Assembly (NCBI RefSeq): GCF_001754075.1
Contig: NZ_MIEH01000040.1
Location: forward strand, 1-37,629
Source of the DNA: Merdimonas faecis
Lineage (GTDB): Bacteria; Bacillota; Clostridia; Lachnospirales; Lachnospiraceae
Reading direction: 5' to 3'
DNA: 37,629 bases
Below the pieces are notes generated by a model. It was not told the DNA's origin and ran no database searches. It was given only the letters and a program-made list of their open reading frames with translations. The translations under genes and the position numbers were made by a program. This document shows positions 33,401 to 37,629 of this stretch, in pieces (positions within the stretch are counted from its first letter, which is position 1; the number at the start of each line of letters is the position of its first letter).

Positions 33401-34840
33401 ATGAGAAGTACTATGACGAAAGAAGAAATTAAATGGTTAGATGATTTGAAAAGGCAATACGAAATTCCGAAGAAAGAAAAAGTAATTGTATTTGGATATG
33501 AATATTGGAAAATAGGAGGAGTTGAAAGGGTTTTGCTTACCATTATGGGGCATTTAAAAGAAAAGTATTCACTTTTTTTGTTTGTCCCTCAAGTGGAAGA
33601 AAAATTGTGTTTTTATGAAATTCCTAGCTATGTTGAAGTGATTGAGTTTCGTAAAAATGTAATCTCATTAGCAAGACAGATGGCAATAATGGCATTCTAT
33701 GTAAATGCAGAATTATTTATTGGAAATGGTAATTTGAATGTTGAATTTTTAAACGTATATAAAGAGTTGAAAAAATTCGGCATTAAATCGATAATGTTAA
33801 ATCATTATTTTTGGTTATTCCCTTATATGCATGAAGCATATCTTTCAAAAGTAATTGAAGCAAGAAATCGTAATATGAAATATCCGGATAAAATACTAGG
33901 ATTAACGAATATATCATCGTATTTGTGTTCTGTGTCATCGGGAAGAGAGGTTGAGACTATTGGAAATCCTAATTGCTTTGATAAACAGGATAGGATTCCG
34001 TTAGAATGCAGAGAAAATATTGTTCTTACTGTTGGTAGGTTTGATGACCCAATTAAAAGATTAGACGTGATTTTGAGAATCTTTTCTAAATTATTTATAA
34101 AGGATGGAAGTATAAAATTAGTAATCGTAGGAACGGTAAAATATAAAGAAACATTCGGGAAAGAAATTCAAGATGAGTTAAAAAAATTGGGACTACCAAA
34201 AGAAAAAGTGTGCATTGTTGGAGAACAGAGAAATGTGGAACAGTGGTATCAGAGAGCAAAAGTTTTTCTATTTGCTTCGGAAATGGAGGGGTTTGGTCTG
34301 GTGTTAAATGAGGCTGGGAGTTTTGGAATTCCCATAGTTTCAAATTATTATTTAGGGATTGAAGATATAATTGTGAATGGGGAAAATGGCTATCTGTTTG
34401 AAGCAGGTGTTAAAGAGGCTGAAGATAGGGTTGTAGTTGAAATGTTCCAGTTATTACATAATAAAGAAATTTGGGATAAGATGAGTCTAAAAGCGTATGA
34501 GATGACGGATCGGTTTTCGGAAAAAAGGATTATGAGAAAGTGGGAAGATATTATAAATAGAGTTTTGCAAGGGGAGAATGGGGAAACGTTATCCACAAAA
34601 TATATTCCTTCTCAAAAGGAATATGTGGAATGTATACGATTGTATGAGAAATTTACAGGAGATATAATAAAGCGTGTAAATAGAGGAGATACCTGTCAGG
34701 AGTTTTTAAACGCATTATATTTGGAAGAAAAAGCTAGAAATATAGAAAAAGATTCTTTGAGAAATGTGCTTGGGATTTTAATAAAAAGGATGAAAAATAA
34801 AATTGCAAATTTGCGTGAAGGGTTTAATGAGAAGTTATAA
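33401..34840 (+). CDS. Family 4 glycosyltransferase
   Basis: The 479-aa GT-B enzyme has an N-terminal donor/acceptor domain with VFGYEYWKIGGVERVLL (the GG-x-E loop) and a C-terminal domain with VLTVGRFDDPIKRLDVILRI, VIVGTVKY and the E-x7-E motif region FASEMEGFGLVLNEAGSFGI that binds the nucleotide-sugar. The final 90 residues are a helical, charged extension. It is likely part of the same surface-glycan pathway as the GT2 gene, which is separated from it by IS3 debris. GGGAGA precedes the ATG. Specific sugar unknown. Confidence 0.88.
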   Translation: MRSTMTKEEIKWLDDLKRQYEIPKKEKVIVFGYEYWKIGGVERVLLTIMGHLKEKYSLFLFVPQVEEKLCFYEIPSYVEVIEFRKNVISLARQMAIMAFYVNAELFIGNGNLNVEFLNVYKELKKFGIKSIMLNHYFWLFPYMHEAYLSKVIEARNRNMKYPDKILGLTNISSYLCSVSSGREVETIGNPNCFDKQDRIPLECRENIVLTVGRFDDPIKRLDVILRIFSKLFIKDGSIKLVIVGTVKYKETFGKEIQDELKKLGLPKEKVCIVGEQRNVEQWYQRAKVFLFASEMEGFGLVLNEAGSFGIPIVSNYYLGIEDIIVNGENGYLFEAGVKEAEDRVVVEMFQLLHNKEIWDKMSLKAYEMTDRFSEKRIMRKWEDIINRVLQGENGETLSTKYIPSQKEYVECIRLYEKFTGDIIKRVNRGDTCQEFLNALYLEEKARNIEKDSLRNVLGILIKRMKNKIANLREGFNEKL

Positions 34841-34918
34841 TTTGAATAGAGGTAAGGTTAGAAATATTCCTGATTAGTATTACAAAAAGAAAAATTAATT
34901 TTAGGGAGAAATGAGGTT

Positions 34919-36457
34919 ATGAGAAATTTAAAAAGAATTGTTGTATTTATGTTAGTGATAAGTATGTTGTTGCCTAATGTAATTAGTGTAAAGGCTGCAG
35001 AACCAGATAATACAGTTGAAATTGTTCAAAGTGAAGGTGACCAGAATGCCGAAGGAAATATTGAGGAGGAGGTAGAGAGTAATAAGCAGAATGAAATTTC
35101 AGAAAGCGTAGACGCCAATCAAGGCCAAGAAAATATAATTTCAGAGCCTCAGATGGGAGAAAACTCTGGAGATAATCTGGAAACAGAAAATGATGAAGAG
35201 GAGACGATAGATGGCCCCTTGGAGAACAGCTGGAGATATGAAAATGGTAAATTGATTGAAGGAATTGATAATTATTCAGACCAAGGGAGAGCAAGATCAG
35301 CACAAAATACTTCGTCAATTGTTGGGATAGACGTAAGTGAACATCAAGGTGTTATTAACTGGGAGCAGGTAAAAGCATCTGGAATGGTTGATTTCGTACT
35401 TATTCGCTGTGGTTATGGACGAGATCAAACTGATCAAGATGATAAACAATGGGCAAGAAATGTTTCTGAATGTGAACGGTTGGGAATACCATATGGGGTT
35501 TATATTTATTCATATGCGACGAATACAGAGAGAGCGGCAAGTGAAGCACAACATGTGCTTAGACTAATCCAAGGGAAAAATTTAACATATCCAGTCTATT
35601 TTGATATGGAGGACGTTTCGACAATTGGATTTAATTATGCGGCAATTGCACAAACTTTTTGTAATGCCATTTCTGCAGCAGGATATGATGTAGGAGTTTA
35701 TGCAAATTTATATTGGTGGAATAATTATTTGACTGATCCAGTATTTAACAACTGGGATAGATGGGTTGCACAATGGGAGAGTAGCACATGTGATTATCAA
35801 GGTGAATATAGTGTATGGCAATATACATCGCAAGGATCAGTTCCGGGAATAAGCGGAGATGTTGACATGAACTACTGGATGAAATTAAAAATAAATGGTC
35901 TGACATGGCAATTTAGAGAAACTGGAATTGATGTGGGAGTATCATATCTTAGTCCCAATAGCGATGTTCAGTTTAAGTGGCAATCATACAATCTAGATAC
36001 GAAAGAATGGAATTTAATAGCAGACTGGAATGGAGGAAACTGGGCCACATGGACACCTAAAAAGGGAAATTATTGGTTACACGTCGAGGTGAAAAGTGGT
36101 GATAGGACACTTTCAAAGACAATTTGTTTTGCTGTGAGCAGAAATTACCCTGTATATATCAGTGGAAAATATCAGGGACCGAATCCATACGGAGACGGAT
36201 GGCTGTTAGGTGTAAGCTCTAATATAAATTCCGAACAAAAATATCAATATGAGATGTTGATTCTAGACTGTAATAAATATATGTCGGGAGATCCTAACCC
36301 ATGGATTTACGGAACAGGATTGGCGCGGGTATCATCAGGAACAACTTTTTGGACTACATATAATCCGCCCCATGCGGGATATTACTGGACATATTTTAGA
36401 ATTTATGATGAGACAGGTAATATGATAGAAGATCAGTGTTATGGAGCAAAGCTGTGA
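34919..36457 (+). CDS. Secreted GH25 lysozyme-type muramidase
   Basis: The 512-aa exported protein has a signal peptide (about 1-27, ending VKA-AE). An acidic, Glu/Asn/Gln-rich spacer (about 28-105) follows. A GH25 domain spans about 133-330: GIDVSEHQGVINWEQ (D138), LIRCGYGRD, YFDMED (D229 and E231, the DXE acid pair) and WQYTSQGSVPGISGDVDMNY. Residues about 330-512 are two beta-rich modules without a clear family, perhaps wall-binding: WQFRETGIDVGVSYLSP ... and YPVYISGKYQGPNPYGDGW .... It cleaves beta-1,4 bonds in peptidoglycan for wall turnover or competition. The ATG has GAGGTT and GGGAG upstream. Same low-GC island as the glycosyltransferases. Confidence 0.92.
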   Translation: MRNLKRIVVFMLVISMLLPNVISVKAAEPDNTVEIVQSEGDQNAEGNIEEEVESNKQNEISESVDANQGQENIISEPQMGENSGDNLETENDEEETIDGPLENSWRYENGKLIEGIDNYSDQGRARSAQNTSSIVGIDVSEHQGVINWEQVKASGMVDFVLIRCGYGRDQTDQDDKQWARNVSECERLGIPYGVYIYSYATNTERAASEAQHVLRLIQGKNLTYPVYFDMEDVSTIGFNYAAIAQTFCNAISAAGYDVGVYANLYWWNNYLTDPVFNNWDRWVAQWESSTCDYQGEYSVWQYTSQGSVPGISGDVDMNYWMKLKINGLTWQFRETGIDVGVSYLSPNSDVQFKWQSYNLDTKEWNLIADWNGGNWATWTPKKGNYWLHVEVKSGDRTLSKTICFAVSRNYPVYISGKYQGPNPYGDGWLLGVSSNINSEQKYQYEMLILDCNKYMSGDPNPWIYGTGLARVSSGTTFWTTYNPPHAGYYWTYFRIYDETGNMIEDQCYGAKL

Positions 36458-36540
36458 TATGATATTTAGCGTGATGCTAGATATGTCAAAGTTTTGTATG
36501 AGTTCATAAAGCGATACGAAATACATGTTTTTATTATTGA

Positions 36541-36565
36541 GGATGGAGATCTTTGATCTCCGTCC
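36541..36565 (+). terminator. Stem-loop after the lysozyme gene
   Basis: An 11-bp stem (36541-36551 with 36555-36565, one G-T pair) with a TTT loop. The following bases are only TACTT, so it is a weak or bidirectional terminator. Confidence 0.55.
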
Positions 36566-36694
36566 TTACTTATGATTTGATTGATGTAACGTAAGCGCCA
36601 AATATTCCTGCGGATTTCCTGATCCTTAAGTTTTGCCTATAATTGTAGTCGATAGATATTTAGACTATTTCACTACAATCATGGAGGATAGATT

Positions 36695-37105
36695 ATGGCA
36701 GGTACTCGCAAAGCCCGTGTTCCGATGGCGGAACAGATCAGGCTTATCAATGAATGCCGCCAGAGCGGCATGACAGATGCCGACTGGTGTCGCGAGAATG
36801 ATATCGCAGTAAGCACCTTTTACAACTGGGTCAGCCGCTGCCGGAAAGCCGCAGCGGATCAGATCCCAGCAGCGAATTACGGTCATCTTGAGGTCCCCCG
36901 CCCGAAACAGGACGTGGTCCCCATTGACATTGTTCCGGATCACATTCCGGAGCAGCATACAGCATCACAGATGCAGAACCCGTACCTTGACAATTCGCAT
37001 ACGATTGAAGTTGCTATGAAGAACATCACGGTCCGCATCAGCAATGATGCAGATCCTGTCCTGCTCACCAGGACATTTCGTCTGCTTCAGGAGCTCTCAT
37101 GTTAG
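36695..37105 (+). CDS. tnpA: IS66 family TnpA (accessory protein)
   Basis: The 136-aa protein has an N-terminal helix-turn-helix (about 12-45: AEQIRLINECRQSGMTDADW and STFYNWVSRCRK) like other IS66 OrfA proteins, followed by a variable middle and a C-terminal strand IEVAMKNITVRISNDADP that recurs in this family. It is required with TnpB and TnpC for IS66 transposition. GGAGG lies 10 bp before the ATG, and its end overlaps tnpB by 7 bp. Confidence 0.9.
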   Translation: MAGTRKARVPMAEQIRLINECRQSGMTDADWCRENDIAVSTFYNWVSRCRKAAADQIPAANYGHLEVPRPKQDVVPIDIVPDHIPEQHTASQMQNPYLDNSHTIEVAMKNITVRISNDADPVLLTRTFRLLQELSC

Positions 37106-37440
37106 GTGACATCTCCGGACTTGAGAAGATCTACATTGTCTGCGGCTATACGGATATGCGGAAATCCATTGACGGACTCTGCGCCGTTATCGAAGACCAG
37201 CTTAAGATGGATCCGTCGTCCAGTGCTCTCTTCCTTTTCTGTGGAAGAAGACGGGACAGGATCAAAGCCTTGTTCCGTGAACCGGATGGCTTCGTTCTGA
37301 TCTACAAGCGGTTGTCTGTCCACGGTGGCTATCAATGGCCCAGGAAGCAGTCGGAAGTCCGGAACCTTTCCTGGCGGGAGTTTGACTGGCTGATGTCGGG
37401 GATCGATATTGACCAGCCAAAAGCACTCAAAGCAGAGTAA
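37099..37440 (+). CDS. tnpB: IS66 family TnpB (accessory protein)
   Basis: The 113-aa protein is a classic IS66 Orf2: YIVCGYTDMRKSIDGLCAVI near the start, LFLFCGRRRDRIKALFRE, and RLSVHGGYQWPR in place of the usual RLEKGRFxWP. Length and motifs match the family. Its start lies inside the end of tnpA, so the two are translationally coupled. A gap of 121 bp with a promoter follows before tnpC. Confidence 0.92.
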   Translation: MLGDISGLEKIYIVCGYTDMRKSIDGLCAVIEDQLKMDPSSSALFLFCGRRRDRIKALFREPDGFVLIYKRLSVHGGYQWPRKQSEVRNLSWREFDWLMSGIDIDQPKALKAE

Positions 37441-37524
37441 AAATCTTGCATAGAAAACCCAGGAAAATCCTTGTAAATTCGGCGTTTTTCAGCAGTTATT
37501 CTTCTTTAGTAAAAGCCCCGTTTC

Positions 37525-37533
37525 TGGTATAAT
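37525..37533 (+). promoter_or_regulatory. Extended -10 promoter before tnpC
   Basis: TGGTATAAT at 37525-37533 lies 28 bp before the tnpC start, with a weak TTTAGT -35. It would let the transposase gene be read separately from tnpA/tnpB. Confidence 0.45.
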
Positions 37534-37561
37534 AAAGGTATCAAATCCGAGGAGAGAAACA

Positions 37562-37629
37562 ATGGCTTCCAGTGCGAAAGATATCCAGCTTCGAGAGCTG
37601 AAAGATACCGTATCACAACTGAAAACAAT
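37562..37629 (+). CDS. tnpC: IS66 family transposase TnpC (N-terminal fragment, cut by window end)
   Basis: Only 22 codons are visible: MASSAKDIQLRELKDTVSQL, the start of the helical leader found before the zinc-finger and DDE domains of IS66 transposases. GAGGAGAG precedes the ATG. Everything else is beyond the window, so whether it is intact is unknown. Confidence 0.75.
   Translation, partial: MASSAKDIQLRELKDTVSQLKT

Larger units (their letters stand above)
36591..37629 (+). mobile_element. IS66-family element, left end to start of tnpC (truncated by the window)
   Basis: The left terminal repeat GTAAGCGCCAAATA at 36591-36604 has its inverted partner at 22-35, belonging to another copy or the far end of another element. 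tnpA, tnpB and the first 22 codons of tnpC follow in the order typical of IS66. The eight bases before the end, GATGTAAC, would be the target duplication; the other copy is outside the window. An 8-bp inverted repeat (36642-36649 with 36672-36679) lies before tnpA. Confidence 0.85.

Overview
The window looks like a Gram-positive gut Clostridia chromosome, most likely Lachnospiraceae. The evidence is AGGAGG-type ribosome binding sites, a uvrB-uvrA-mreB-recD2-comFC gene order, a c-di-AMP operon (cdaA-cdaR) followed by HPr, and a Tn1549/Tn916-like integrative element. This family-level placement is inferred from gene content and style, not from a search.

Layout. (1) 1-35 is the terminal inverted repeat of an IS66-family element whose body lies to the left of the window. 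(2) 36 to about 10.5 kb is the right-hand end of an integrative and conjugative element (ICE): a sigma-70 region-4 regulator, a long non-coding stretch that may be structured, a MazF/PemK-like protein with a cysteine-rich tail, an AT-rich five-gene cargo cassette, then excisionase and two tandem tyrosine recombinases. No conjugation genes are in view. (3) 10.5-19.7 kb is core chromosome: uvrB, uvrA, an MreB-like actin, recD2 and comFC. (4) 19.7-23.7 kb is an operon of two membrane proteins, cdaA, cdaR and HPr, ending in a very long hairpin with degenerate GTCCC-type repeats. (5) 23.9-29.0 kb encodes cell-surface proteins: a 999-aa glucosaminidase/Ig-like protein and two tandem paralogous membrane-anchored proteins. 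(6) 29.1-36.5 kb is a more AT-rich surface-glycan and cell-wall island: LtaS/MdoB-like phosphoglycerol transferase, GT2, a wrecked IS3-family transposase, GT4 and a GH25 lysozyme. (7) 36.59 kb to the end is the left part of an IS66-family element (tnpA, tnpB, start of tnpC).

The most interesting region is 2.09-7.57 kb. One promoter (TTGACA-N17-TATCAT) drives a NUDIX-winged-helix protein, a SIR2-domain protein, a second NUDIX protein, and two tandem guanylate-kinase-like P-loop proteins. Such genes fit an NAD+/ADP-ribose/nucleotide-centred conflict (anti-phage or anti-element) system: SIR2 would consume NAD+ or make an ADP-ribose product, the NUDIX enzymes would process or sense it, and the kinase-like proteins would act on nucleotides. 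The SIR2 C-terminus and the second NUDIX N-terminus also appear to share a distantly related domain, which would tie the two proteins together. Function is inferred; the domain motifs are visible in the sequence.

The element's own regulation also looks unusual. Both the sigma gene and the excisionase gene have hairpins that overlap their Shine-Dalgarno sequences, and the excisionase leader can form two mutually exclusive hairpins.
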